This document shows positions 25,421-34,429 of a stretch of DNA of 50,581 nt, one piece after another. The position numbers and the translations under genes were made by a program. The DNA is from an uncultured Ignavibacteria bacterium (GTDB lineage: Bacteria > Bacteroidota > Ignavibacteria > Kapaibacteriales > UBA2268): contig CAIOZA010000114.1 in the NCBI GenBank assembly GCA_903862655.1, positions 1 through 50,581 on the forward strand. Reading direction: 5' to 3'. Within the stretch, counting starts at the first letter, position 1. Every line of letters starts with the position of its first letter. Under the pieces are notes generated by a model. It was not told the origin of the DNA, did not search any database, and saw nothing but the letters and a program-made list of their open reading frames with translations.

Positions 25421-26398
25421 CTAATCCCTGAATTTATAATGGAATGTTGTTCTAAGCACTCCACGCGAATCAAAACGTTCCTTGAATGTTATCAGGTTTA
25501 GCGATGGTGTCATTGGATCTTCTGCCTTAGTATCTTGTGATACGCCTATATCGACCCACTCGTAACCATTTTCTACAGCCCATCTGACAGTTTCATACAT
25601 AATAAGGTAAATTGGCTTTAGATGTTCATATTCGTAATATAACATATTATAGAAGCAAAGAACCACTTGTGCATTGCAAAGGAATAACCAAGATCCTGCA
25701 ATCGGAATATCACCATTATAAACGATGAGAAGCTTCACTTTATCGGGCATCAGATCCCTGATCTTAAGCATATCCTCCAAAGTATGAGTTGGCTTAACAT
25801 CATGCCTGGCTTTGTTGCTTAATAGTATTTTATTGAATGTCTCATAGTCATCACTATCTTCAATTCTTATTATTTTCTCTCGCTGAATTTTATGTAAAGC
25901 TTTTCTAGCCGTTTTGTCAAAATGCGCTAAAAATTCATTTCCATGCTTGAGGTGGATAGCATGGGAAATATAATGAAGTTCAAAGCCGAATTTTCGATAA
26001 AGCATAGCATATTCGATATGCTGATTGTAGTTTTCACCATAAATTATAGGAGGTGGAATTAGGAATAATTCTTTCCAATTCTTGTTCTTTCCATATTCAA
26101 GAAGAGCATCAATCATATCCTGAGCTTCTTCGTAATAAATGTCTTTGGTTACAATTGAACCATAACTGGCACCCATAGGTGACCAGTAAGATTCATCGTT
26201 TTTAAGTCCACCGGGAAGAACTCCTACCAGCTCGTCATTTTTAAAAAACATTAGATGATAAAAATTGAATTTACCAATGGGATGATAATCCAAAAATTTC
26301 TGGGTATGGAACATAGTTCCGTTATTAGCTTTATCTACAAAACTCTCCCAAAGATCCTTATATTCTGGTTTATATTCTCTAATCTCAATTATTGCCAT
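25421..26398 (-). CDS. FemAB/GNAT-fold acyl- or peptidyl-transferase
   Basis: 325 aa. It has the double-GNAT plan of BioF2-like/FemAB proteins (Acetyltransf_6): LWESFVDKANNGTMFHTQKFLDYH at the N-terminus, GKNKNWKELFLIPPP, KTARKALHKIQREK, then IPIAGSWLFLCNAQVVLCFYNM and a C-terminal YEWVDIGVSQDT. Members transfer amino acids in peptidoglycan bridge formation or acyl groups to polysaccharides. The position between murA and a glycosyltransferase gene argues for an envelope role. Substrate unknown. Confidence 0.75.
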   Translation of the reverse strand: MAIIEIREYKPEYKDLWESFVDKANNGTMFHTQKFLDYHPIGKFNFYHLMFFKNDELVGVLPGGLKNDESYWSPMGASYGSIVTKDIYYEEAQDMIDALLEYGKNKNWKELFLIPPPIIYGENYNQHIEYAMLYRKFGFELHYISHAIHLKHGNEFLAHFDKTARKALHKIQREKIIRIEDSDDYETFNKILLSNKARHDVKPTHTLEDMLKIRDLMPDKVKLLIVYNGDIPIAGSWLFLCNAQVVLCFYNMLYYEYEHLKPIYLIMYETVRWAVENGYEWVDIGVSQDTKAEDPMTPSLNLITFKERFDSRGVLRTTFHYKFRD

Positions 26399-26413
26399 TA
26401 ATTTACCGTATAA

Positions 26414-27676
26414 TTAAATTAGTTCTGATTTTACGCGTTTAACGATTGCTCCCAATCCGATTAATTTCTTCTCAATTGCCTCATAACCTCTGTCCAGATG
26501 GTAAATTCTAAGAACTTCACTTGAACCATCAGCCACTAATGCAGCAAGGATCAAGGAAGCACTTGCTCTAAGATCAGAGGACATCACTGTTGCTCCTGAG
26601 AGTTGTTTCCCACCTTTGATGATGGCAACATTGTCGGCTATCTGAACGTCGGCTCCAAGTCTTAGCAATTCGGGAACATGCTTGAATCGATCTGTATATA
26701 TATTTTCTGTTATCTTCGAAGTGCCATCAGCTTTTAGCATATAAGCCATCCATTGAGCCTGAATATCAGTTGGTATTCCGGGATATATAGATGTTGTTAT
26801 ATCAACAGGTTTAGGGATATCCTCCATCTCGAGAAGGATACTTTCACCGGTAACATCAATTTTGCATCCTGATTCTTCTAGCTTCTCAAGAACAGAAGTC
26901 AAATGATAAGGATTCGTGTTTTCAAGTATTATTTTGCCTTTGGTCATAGCTCCGGCAATAAGAAAGGTAGCGGCTTCAATTCTATCTGGTATTGTCTCGA
27001 AATCAACTGCATTCAAGGTGTCGACACCCTCAATTTCTAATTGTGAAGTTCCTATACCGTCAATCTTTGCCCCCATCTTAACCAGCATTCTGGCTAATGA
27101 TGTAATTTCTGGTTCAATTGCAGCATTTGACAATAAGGTGGTTCCTTTTGCCAATGTTGCAGCCATAAGAACATTACCTGTAGCGCCGACTGAAGATATG
27201 TCAAAGTGGAATTTGGCACCTTTTAGTTTTTGACATTTGGCATGGACATAACCAGCTTCGAGTGTAATTTCTGCACCAAGTTTTTCCAATCCTTTTAGAT
27301 GGAGATCGACAGGTCTGGGTCCCCAGGCACAACCGCCTGGCAATGACACTCTGGCTTCGCCGAATCTTGCGATAAGCGGACCAAGAACATAAAAAGATGC
27401 ACGCATTTTCTTTACAAGCTCATAGGGTGCTTCAAGACTTGTAATATTATTGGCATCGATTAATAAATCATTTCCATTCAGTTCGCAGAACAATCCCATA
27501 GAACCCAATAGTCTAGACATTGTATAAACATCACGAAGATTAGGAGTGTTGCTGAAATGATAAACACCTGAGGCAAGTAGAGCAGCAGGCATCATTGCAA
27601 GGGAAGCATTTTTTGCACCTGATATTGTTACTCTTCCATGAAGACGTTTACCACCTTCTATAACTAATTTATCCAT
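26414..27676 (-). CDS. murA: UDP-N-acetylglucosamine 1-carboxyvinyltransferase
   Basis: 420 aa, full length. First committed enzyme of peptidoglycan synthesis, in the cytoplasm: adds enolpyruvate to UDP-GlcNAc. Seen: SGAKNASLAMMPAAL with the Lys-Asn pair (residues about 20-30), LRDVYTMSRLLG, and the loop LPGGCAWGPRPVDLHL with the Cys attacked by fosfomycin; Trp replaces the usual Ile after Cys-Ala. Downstream genes for a FemAB-like protein, glycosyltransferase and DMT transporter follow within 15, 2 and 1 bp. A 70-bp gap to dapB contains a weak internal promoter candidate. Confidence 0.97.
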   Translation of the reverse strand: MDKLVIEGGKRLHGRVTISGAKNASLAMMPAALLASGVYHFSNTPNLRDVYTMSRLLGSMGLFCELNGNDLLIDANNITSLEAPYELVKKMRASFYVLGPLIARFGEARVSLPGGCAWGPRPVDLHLKGLEKLGAEITLEAGYVHAKCQKLKGAKFHFDISSVGATGNVLMAATLAKGTTLLSNAAIEPEITSLARMLVKMGAKIDGIGTSQLEIEGVDTLNAVDFETIPDRIEAATFLIAGAMTKGKIILENTNPYHLTSVLEKLEESGCKIDVTGESILLEMEDIPKPVDITTSIYPGIPTDIQAQWMAYMLKADGTSKITENIYTDRFKHVPELLRLGADVQIADNVAIIKGGKQLSGATVMSSDLRASASLILAALVADGSSEVLRIYHLDRGYEAIEKKLIGLGAIVKRVKSELI

Positions 27677-27706
27677 TTATTTCTTTGATTGAAAATGATT
27701 AAAGTG

Positions 27707-27737
27707 CAAACTTAAGGCTAATTTATTCAAACTAAAA
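27707..27737 (-). promoter_or_regulatory. Weak internal promoter candidate before murA
   Basis: On the minus strand TAAGTTTG (27707-27714) matches TAnnTTTG in full, but the -33 position at spacer 19 (27734-27737) reads TTTT. It lies in the dapB-murA gap, 31 bases before the murA ATG. Confidence 0.25.
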
Positions 27738-27746
27738 ATTTATGAT

Positions 27747-28490
27747 TTATTTGATTATTTTATCGAATATTTCGTTGAAATCATAGAAGCCTTTGCGCTT
27801 ATATATCCATTTAGCTGATTCTACGGCACCGGAAGCAAATCCGGTTCTGTTTTTTGCCCTGTGAGTTAATTCAATTGTATCAGCATCAGAATCAATATAA
27901 ACAGTATGTGTGCCTGTGATTTCACCACCACGTGTGGAAGTAACATGAAGTTGCTTTGGATCAATCAGTCCTTTGGAAATTTCATCATTTATCACCTTTT
28001 TTCTTTTGATTTCTTTGAGGATTATGTTTGCTAAAGTAATAGCAGATCCGCTTGGGGAGTCTTTTTTGTGCTTATGGTGGAGTTCATGAAGAATTATATC
28101 ATAATCTTCAAGACTATTAGTTAGTGAAGCAGCTAATTTAGTAATTCTAATAAACATCTGCATGCCGATGGAAAAATTTGTTCCATAGACCAGCCCTGTA
28201 CCTGATTTTTTAATAATTGCTTCGGCTTGATTAATATTATCGAGCCATCCAGTTGTTCCGACGACGATGTTCTTGCCGAGTGATGCGACCAATTCGACAT
28301 TATTTAGGACTGATGTTGGCTGAGTGAAGTCAATTGCAACATCAAATTTATATTTACCATCAGGTTCGGGAAGATTATCGATATCGAATATTTCAGAAAC
28401 AGTAATTTCCTGTTCTTTGGCTATTCTTTCAACTTCTTTACCCATAGAACCGTAACCTATTATTGCAATCTTTGGCTTGTCTTTGTTCAT
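27747..28490 (-). CDS. dapB: 4-hydroxy-tetrahydrodipicolinate reductase
   Basis: 247 aa, at the short end of the family. Reduces the dihydrodipicolinate precursor with NAD(P)H in lysine/diaminopimelate synthesis. The nucleotide-binding loop is IIGYGSMGKEV; the catalytic and substrate motif is ELHHKHKKDSPSGSA (His-His, Lys, DSPSGS), and the C-terminal RAGNR-type segment is ELTHRAKNRTGFASGAV. Its product feeds the peptidoglycan precursor made with murA, next gene. 27 bp downstream of the DUF2231 gene, so probably the same transcript. Confidence 0.95.
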   Translation of the reverse strand: MNKDKPKIAIIGYGSMGKEVERIAKEQEITVSEIFDIDNLPEPDGKYKFDVAIDFTQPTSVLNNVELVASLGKNIVVGTTGWLDNINQAEAIIKKSGTGLVYGTNFSIGMQMFIRITKLAASLTNSLEDYDIILHELHHKHKKDSPSGSAITLANIILKEIKRKKVINDEISKGLIDPKQLHVTSTRGGEITGTHTVYIDSDADTIELTHRAKNRTGFASGAVESAKWIYKRKGFYDFNEIFDKIIK

Positions 28491-28517
28491 ACATTTTCCA
28501 TAAAATTTTTGAAATAA

Positions 28518-29066
28518 TTAATCATTATCAGGATTGAATTTAAGAGGCATCGGTGGCTGCTGACCACTCGTTCCTTTTATCGATGATTTGATGCCGAATT
28601 CATGAACTAGTCTTCCGCCATAATGCGCTGTGTTAACAAGTGCTAAAATTCCGAGACAGAAGAATAAGACGAAAACAATATTACCTATAAGATGAAGCTT
28701 GGGACTTATTGCCTTCTTTAATATTACAGGTAAAAAGAGAAATGCAGAATAAAGCAAGGTAAGGATAATATAGATATTCCTTGTCGTTTCTGCTAATTCT
28801 TCATGTTCTTCAAGGATAGCTTTGCTGCTACCAATAGTCGCTTCGGCTACCTTAGCGGCAGCTGATCCAGTAGCAACGGCTAGAATTGTTCCTATCGTAC
28901 CGACTAATAATAACAGAAATGCGATCAGATAAAATGTCTCTTTGTTTTTTTGAGCAATTAATCCGAGAATAACAAGAAAAGGTAAGCATAAGAGCAATCC
29001 AATGGGAATATGAACAATGAGAGGGTGCAATCCTTCCCAGCTCTGCATTGGCGGTAGTTCAAACAT
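28518..29066 (-). CDS. DUF2231 membrane protein
   Basis: 182 aa from the ATG at 29066, chosen because GGGAG lies five bases upstream on the minus strand; a GTG at 29090 would overlap its own purine-rich box. The family motif HPLIVHIPIGLL is near residue 15; four membrane helices follow (about 20-38, 45-65, 95-115, 125-145) and the C-terminus has TAHYGGRLVHEFG. Homologues have His residues in these positions and are sometimes linked to cytochrome or heme proteins, but function is unproven. Upstream of dapB by 27 bp and 141 bp after the Omp85 gene. Confidence 0.8.
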   Translation of the reverse strand: MFELPPMQSWEGLHPLIVHIPIGLLLCLPFLVILGLIAQKNKETFYLIAFLLLLVGTIGTILAVATGSAAAKVAEATIGSSKAILEEHEELAETTRNIYIILTLLYSAFLFLPVILKKAISPKLHLIGNIVFVLFFCLGILALVNTAHYGGRLVHEFGIKSSIKGTSGQQPPMPLKFNPDND

Positions 29067-29207
29067 TATAACTCCCATAAAATATAACACTCCAAAATAT
29101 TTCTAGGTTATTTACTTAAAAATTCTAATTTGATTTAGTATGACGTTCTAATCTAATTTAATGTATTTTTAAATTTATTACTCATTTCGCTGAACTGAAT
29201 GAATATT

Positions 29208-31526
29208 TTAGAATGAATGCCCTAATGCTATGTGGAATTGAACAGTATTGAGAACATTATTTCTTTGGAACAACCAAGCATCATTAGTTCTCATAGGATC
29301 GTAAAAGGGCCATCCGAAATCAACTCTCAGTGGTCCGACGGGTGTTTCATAACGAAAGCCTACTCCAGCAGCAATGGCAAGTTTAGTAATGTAATAATAC
29401 CATTTATAATTAGACAGATAATTTCCGGTTGAATCAACCGACAACCATTGGAATGCATTTCCTACATCTATAAAAGCTGTGAATCCGACATTGGAGATCT
29501 GTTCGGCTATGACTCCATATATTCCCCTTGGGCGATTAAATCTGAATCTCCACTCAATTGATCCTTCAATCAAAGTTGAATTGCCAATATAATCCTGAGC
29601 AAAAGTCGAGAGAGTTGAGGATACACTTTCTATCTGATCCTGATTTGTTAAATAGCGTAACCGCCTTGATGGCCAACCTCTAACGCTATTTGCACCGCCA
29701 GCAAAGAATTGACGATCTGTTGGGACATAGCTATTGTTCTTATCCCACCAATATATATATCCCACCTTGCCCTTTACGGCCAATGTAGATTGATGATCGA
29801 TAACCCAGAAGCCTAAATACATCATCTGAAATCGAAGATATTCAGCAATTCCTTTTAGTTTATCAAATGGCAGAAACATTGGATTAATCAGATCGAAACC
29901 TATAGAAGTAAAGTTTCCTTTTGATGGTGAAAATGGGTTATCGCGTGTGTCGCCAAATATATTGAATCCAATTGTATTGGAAGTCATCCATGGTTTAGAA
30001 TCATATACATAAGAATTAAGGTTTCGATAAAGAGAAATAGTCTCTTCGATAGCTATTTTATCGTCGGGATTGGTGGTTTGATTCTTTAACGAATCGAGGT
30101 CGCTGAAATTTATTGGTTTTTGATATTCAGGAACAAATTCTATTGATAAATTCTGAAAATAAGTAACCTCCGGCAATCGTACAGGAAATTTAATTGGGAC
30201 ACTATAGGACTGAAGCTTCAAGTATTTATTATATGATTTTTGAGAATAATTTGGCTGAAATGAGAATCCTACTCTTGAATTATCAAGTGTGAAGAGAAGA
30301 GGTTGCGAGAAATTAATACCTATTGAAATTTCTCGTTCAATGGGTGAATAGTTTGAGAAAAAAGTGTTCAGATCCAATGAAGAGAGCTTTGAAAAAAAAT
30401 TATTTATATCGAGTATTGAAAATCTTATATAAGGGTTGAGGATTTGTGCAGCATTGAAGGCATTGGTATGTGTATAGTAGGCTTCTACACCCAGATTGGT
30501 TCTTGCGTTCCAACTTGTTTGATTCAGAAAAAGAGCTACACCATAATTCTGTTGTTTCCGGTATTGAAGATTAATCAGTAATGATAGAAGAGAATCTGAT
30601 TTATTTAAGTAAGTTCCTATAGTATCAATCTTTACCATATCAAATGTACCCAATGAATATAGATTGAGCTCGGATTGATCAACTTTAGATGGATTATACC
30701 ACTCTTTTTCTTTGATTTTTAGTTGTGCCTTCTTCATATCCATTGCAACAACAGATTGACCTTTTAAACTATCAATAAAAGTAATATTAGCGATTTTTTG
30801 TCTGACACCTGGATTAAAATGAACAGTAACTGAATCATAATAGAAAGCTGTATCAATACTTATCGGATCCTGATCAAATTTGGAATAATAATATCCAAAG
30901 TTTCTCAGAGTCTGATGAATCTGGCTTATTTCATTCATAAGACGGTATTCATCGAAGTCATCGTCTTTTTTAATTTTTTTTAGTAAATTAATCTGGGTCA
31001 ATACTTCAAGTGCTATAGTGTCAAGACCATAATACACCACATTTGTGAACTTCCATCTTTTTCCGGGAGAAATTCGGAATTCAAGAGTATTCTTTTTTGC
31101 TTGTTTTATGCCGTAAAAAAAGATATTGATGACTATGTTATGGAATCCCTTCTGATAAAAGAAATTATGTACTCTGACAGAATCCAATTCAATATTTTGA
31201 GCGTTATAGAACTGGAATTCTCCTTTCCATTCTCCCACAGCTTCAAGCAGATTTTTTTTAACGAAATCGGGAGCAAACCGGTTGAGCTTGGACTGTTCAT
31301 AAAGAAAACGTAAGCCTCGGTGAAATAAGTTTAGATCTGTTTCCTGAGTAAGTATAACTCTTTTGAGCTCTTCCTGAGGGAATTCGGTAGTTCCAGTAAA
31401 TATGATATTATTTATTTCTAATCGAGTGCTATCTGCCTTTGATGGAAACGGTGCTTCATTTCCATTTGCATAAGAGCAATTAATCGACGTAAACAAGGAT
31501 AATATCAGTAAACAGGCTTTTATCAT
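29208..31526 (-). CDS. TamA/BamA-like Omp85 outer-membrane assembly protein
   Basis: 772 aa. A signal peptide (MIKACLLILSLFTSINCSYA) is followed by about three POTRA-like units (IIFTGTTEFPQEELK near 42; the stretch near 115-180; IANITFID...LGTFDMVKID near 255-310) and a C-terminal 16-strand barrel. The barrel contains the signature FFAGGANSVRGWPSRRL and ends RVDFGWPFYDPM...HIALGHSF with a terminal Phe. Three POTRA units suggest TamA or an unusual BamA; the canonical BamA has five. The product would insert proteins or lipids into the outer membrane. 264 bp of AT-rich DNA without a gene (31527-31790) separates it from the divergent response regulator. Confidence 0.85.
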   Translation of the reverse strand: MIKACLLILSLFTSINCSYANGNEAPFPSKADSTRLEINNIIFTGTTEFPQEELKRVILTQETDLNLFHRGLRFLYEQSKLNRFAPDFVKKNLLEAVGEWKGEFQFYNAQNIELDSVRVHNFFYQKGFHNIVINIFFYGIKQAKKNTLEFRISPGKRWKFTNVVYYGLDTIALEVLTQINLLKKIKKDDDFDEYRLMNEISQIHQTLRNFGYYYSKFDQDPISIDTAFYYDSVTVHFNPGVRQKIANITFIDSLKGQSVVAMDMKKAQLKIKEKEWYNPSKVDQSELNLYSLGTFDMVKIDTIGTYLNKSDSLLSLLINLQYRKQQNYGVALFLNQTSWNARTNLGVEAYYTHTNAFNAAQILNPYIRFSILDINNFFSKLSSLDLNTFFSNYSPIEREISIGINFSQPLLFTLDNSRVGFSFQPNYSQKSYNKYLKLQSYSVPIKFPVRLPEVTYFQNLSIEFVPEYQKPINFSDLDSLKNQTTNPDDKIAIEETISLYRNLNSYVYDSKPWMTSNTIGFNIFGDTRDNPFSPSKGNFTSIGFDLINPMFLPFDKLKGIAEYLRFQMMYLGFWVIDHQSTLAVKGKVGYIYWWDKNNSYVPTDRQFFAGGANSVRGWPSRRLRYLTNQDQIESVSSTLSTFAQDYIGNSTLIEGSIEWRFRFNRPRGIYGVIAEQISNVGFTAFIDVGNAFQWLSVDSTGNYLSNYKWYYYITKLAIAAGVGFRYETPVGPLRVDFGWPFYDPMRTNDAWLFQRNNVLNTVQFHIALGHSF

Positions 31527-31790
31527 AAGTATTTTAGGAGTATCCTCAATATTCTAATAAATAATTTTTGGATTAATAAATTAGCAAGTTATCAAAAATT
31601 GTAAAATTTAAAAATAAATAATTAAAGTAATTGCGCTGAATTACCGATCCTATCATTAATAAATTGGATAATTTAATGATTATCCATCTTTTTTTTCAAT
31701 ATTTTTTTTATATTGTAGTTTAGTAAATGTATATTTGTAAAAATACTAAATAGAATAAAACTTGATTCAGATAAATATATGGGGAAAATT

Positions 31791-32279
31791 ATGGCTCAAC
31801 CCTTCATTTTAATAGTAGATGATAATAAAATCACACTGAAGCTTCTAAGAAAATATCTGGAAGCAAATGGGTTTGAAGTAGATGAAGCTTATGATGGTAT
31901 TGACTGCTTGGAAAAAGTTGATGCCCGTATGCCCGATGCAATAGTTCTTGACGTTATGATGCCCAGACTTGATGGGTATGAAACAGTAAAGCGTCTAAAG
32001 GAAAATTCAGTAACTGGTCAGATTCCTGTAATCATTGTTACAGCTTTGAATGATGTAGCAAATCAGATTAAATCTATTGATGCCGGGGCTGATGACTTCT
32101 TAAGTAAACCAATTGAGGAGAAACTTTTGATAGCGAAAGTCAGACTACTAGCTAACTGGGCTATAGAAGTCAGAAGAACAAATTGTTTGAAAGCAATTAT
32201 TTCCAAGTCTATAGCAGGTGAATACAGCTTTGGAGGTAAAACTCTTGATGTAGTATTAACTGACGCCAGCTACAAATAA
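31791..32279 (+). CDS. Single-domain response regulator with C-terminal tail
   Basis: 162 aa from the ATG at 31791 (GGGG at 31781-31784, six-base spacing); an ATG twelve bases earlier overlaps this box. The CheY-like receiver has the acidic pair (VDDN), phospho-acceptor Asp in IVLDVMMPRLDG, Thr in VTALND and Lys in LSKPI. A 45-residue tail (WAIEVRRTNCLKAI...) has no HTH or enzyme domain. No histidine kinase lies alongside, so its partner is unknown. TATATTTG at 31730-31737 upstream fits a -7 box, but there is no good -33. A clear terminator follows. Confidence 0.9.
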   Translation: MAQPFILIVDDNKITLKLLRKYLEANGFEVDEAYDGIDCLEKVDARMPDAIVLDVMMPRLDGYETVKRLKENSVTGQIPVIIVTALNDVANQIKSIDAGADDFLSKPIEEKLLIAKVRLLANWAIEVRRTNCLKAIISKSIAGEYSFGGKTLDVVLTDASYK

Positions 32280-32300
32280 TATTTTTTTTACATTTCTTTA

Positions 32301-32334
32301 AAACCTGTTACATATTACTGTGACAGGTTTTTTT
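32301..32334 (+). terminator. Intrinsic terminator after the response regulator
   Basis: An 8-bp stem (AAACCTGT 32301-32308 with ACAGGTTT 32323-32330) and a T run to 32334, 22 bases after the stop. Confidence 0.8.
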
Positions 32335-32405
32335 ATTACATTTAACAATATTAGTGATTCAATAACTTCATTTTTACTGTTTGTGTAACCCATAAAGTAA
32401 AAACA

Positions 32406-33032
32406 ATGAAAAATAAATTTTCCTTGATTATTTTGATCGCCTTTACAGTTCTTTCTTTCTATAGCTGTTCTTCTATCAGTAAAATTACCCAGCAGTTGAC
32501 TAACTTGCAGAGATTACAATTTAAACTTGAGAATGTTAATAATTTTAATCTGATGGGTATTGGACTCAGTAACAAGAAAGGTCTTTCGGATTTCTCGCTT
32601 AGCGATGGTATTAAATTTGCATCTGCTTTATCCTCTAACAGTTTTCCTGCGGAATTTACTCTTAATATTGCAGCTATGAACCCCAATACAGGTTCTGATG
32701 GCAGTGTAAGCTCTTCAGCAACTTTAGCAGGACTTGACTGGCAGTTGTACATAGACGATGTACCAACAATCAGTGGAAATATTTCAAGTCCGATCGAGAT
32801 ACCAGGGACTGGACAGAGTACAATTATTCCATTGACTATGAGACTTGACTTATATAAATTCTTTAGTGGCAAAGGTAAGGACGGGATTGTTAATCTAGCT
32901 CTGGCATTGGGCGGAGTAAATGGATCAGCCTCAAGATTAAGGCTTGACGCTCAACCAACTGTAAATACTCCATTCGGACCATTGGTTTATCCTGGAAAAA
33001 TCACAATAATCGATAAGAAGTTCAGTTCTTAA
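32406..33032 (+). CDS. LEA14-like (LEA type 2) lipoprotein
   Basis: 208 aa. The lipobox in LSFYSCSS places Cys at about residue 21. The middle resembles the water-stress/LEA14 domain: FNLMGIGLSNKKG, FTLNIAAMNPN, LAGLDWQLYIDDVPTISGNI and the closing IPLTMRLDL. Such lipoproteins are common in Bacteroidota; function is not established. Located 17 bp before the CNNM/CBS gene on the same strand. Confidence 0.75.
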   Translation: MKNKFSLIILIAFTVLSFYSCSSISKITQQLTNLQRLQFKLENVNNFNLMGIGLSNKKGLSDFSLSDGIKFASALSSNSFPAEFTLNIAAMNPNTGSDGSVSSSATLAGLDWQLYIDDVPTISGNISSPIEIPGTGQSTIIPLTMRLDLYKFFSGKGKDGIVNLALALGGVNGSASRLRLDAQPTVNTPFGPLVYPGKITIIDKKFSS

Positions 33033-33049
33033 TTGATTTCAGCTTGAGT

Positions 33050-34132
33050 ATGTTTTATTATTATTCGGAGTCTGTTTTTCAATATCTTTTACATATATAT
33101 CTGGCAGCTTTCTTTCTGTTAACTGGAGGGATTTTCTCTTTGTTTGCCTCCATTCTAGACAATCTGACTCAAGAGGAGATAAGCAACCTAGAGATTAAAA
33201 ACGGTATAGACGGTTCAAAAATCATCCATCTTTACGCTCATCACGAGAAATCTGTTAATGGTATTTATCATTTTGAAGTAATCGCATATATTCTATCTTC
33301 TGGATTTCTTGTAACATTTCTGTTTGAGACATATCTTGACTGGATTAATATATCTGTTGTTTTCATTGTGCTTTTAATCATTGTCTATCTGCAGCGAATG
33401 ATTTTGTCTGGCATCGGAAAGAGATTCACTCTCATACTAGCTTCAAAATTATTTTCTGTTTTGAATCTTACATGTCATTTGGGTTATTTAGTAAATAAAT
33501 TTAATCTTTCCATATTATCAGTAATAACAGGCCTCAAACAAGAAGAGATTGCCCGTGATGAAATTAATGCATTAGTTGAAACAGCAAAAGAAGATGGATC
33601 AATAGATGAGGATGAGTATCGCATAATGAAAAATGTTATGCACTTTGGAGAAGTACTAGTCTCCGATGTAATGACTCCACGGACTGTTGTGTCAAGTCTT
33701 GAGGCTGATCTAACTATCGGAGAAGTTGTAAATCTTCCCGAACTCCAGATGTACTCTCGCTTTCCTATTTGGGAGGGCAGGACAATAGACGATGGTGTGT
33801 TGGGATATGTTATGACAAAAGATATTCTGAATTCCGCTTTGAAGAGACAGGAGCTAATCCGGCTTAGAGAAATTGCACGAGAAATCAGCTTCATTCCAGA
33901 GAATGCTGCTTTGGACGACGCATTGGAGCAATTTCTCAAGCAACGTCAGCACATGTTCCTCGTTGTTGATGAGTATGGTCAAATAGATGGTATTCTGACT
34001 ATGGAGGATGTGATGGAAAATATAATCGGAGCCGAAATTGTAGATGAAGCCGATAAAGTTGTAGATTTACGAGAACTTGCAAAACAGCGCAGAGACAAGC
34101 GTATCCAGAATATTCCTTTGACGTTCGAATAA
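33050..34132 (+). CDS. Short CNNM/CBS-domain membrane protein
   Basis: 360 aa. The N-terminal DUF21/CNNM-like transmembrane region (about residues 10-160) is followed by EIARDEINALVETAKEDGSIDEDEYRIMKNVMHFGEVLVSDVMTPRT and a pair of CBS domains, the second with MFLVVDEYGQIDGILTMEDVMENIIG. Proteins of this plan are magnesium/cobalt efflux components. It ends soon after the CBS pair (RDKRIQNIPLTFE), lacking the CorC_HlyC domain found in the larger paralogue at 37226. A TTG six bases earlier is an alternative start. Next to tRNA-Pro. Confidence 0.8.
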   Translation: MFYYYSESVFQYLLHIYLAAFFLLTGGIFSLFASILDNLTQEEISNLEIKNGIDGSKIIHLYAHHEKSVNGIYHFEVIAYILSSGFLVTFLFETYLDWINISVVFIVLLIIVYLQRMILSGIGKRFTLILASKLFSVLNLTCHLGYLVNKFNLSILSVITGLKQEEIARDEINALVETAKEDGSIDEDEYRIMKNVMHFGEVLVSDVMTPRTVVSSLEADLTIGEVVNLPELQMYSRFPIWEGRTIDDGVLGYVMTKDILNSALKRQELIRLREIAREISFIPENAALDDALEQFLKQRQHMFLVVDEYGQIDGILTMEDVMENIIGAEIVDEADKVVDLRELAKQRRDKRIQNIPLTFE

Positions 34133-34194
34133 TAATTATACGAATAAATTTGGAATAATCATAAAAAATAGCGAAATTTGTATTCTTGCTTTTT

Positions 34195-34269
34195 CGGGGC
34201 ATGGCGCAGCCCGGTTAGCGCGTCTGTTTTGGGAGCAGAAGGTCGCAGGTTCGAATCCTGCTGCCCCGA
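34195..34269 (+). tRNA. tRNA-Pro (anticodon TGG)
   Basis: 75 nt without an encoded CCA. Acceptor stem CGGGGCA / TGCCCCG, D arm with GCGCAGCCCGGTTAGCGC, anticodon stem TCTGT / GCAGA around the loop TTTGGGA giving TGG, and T arm GCAGGTTCGAATCCTGC. The discriminator base is A. It reads CCN proline codons. TATTCTTG at 34181-34188 just upstream is a near match to the -7 element. Confidence 0.97.
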
Positions 34270-34284
34270 CTGAAAAAAGAGTAT

Positions 34285-34325
34285 AAATCCTTGTAATTGT
34301 TAAAGTTACAGGGATTTTTCTTTTT
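34285..34325 (+). terminator. Terminator after tRNA-Pro
   Basis: A 12-bp stem with one G-T wobble (AAATCCTTGTAA 34285-34296 with TTACAGGGATTT 34306-34317), then a T-rich run to 34325. Confidence 0.8.
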
Positions 34326-34429
34326 CACGCCATTGATTTTTACATTTTATTGACAAATCTTTGACAATTCTGATTTCTTCCAGACCTAATTTGCTTTCGA
34401 AATAAATAAATTTAGAAAAAGAGGATCTC

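Noticed and set aside
34195-34325. tRNA gene as an integration site (att) for a mobile element
   Set aside because: No integrase and no repeated tRNA 3' end are found in the window.
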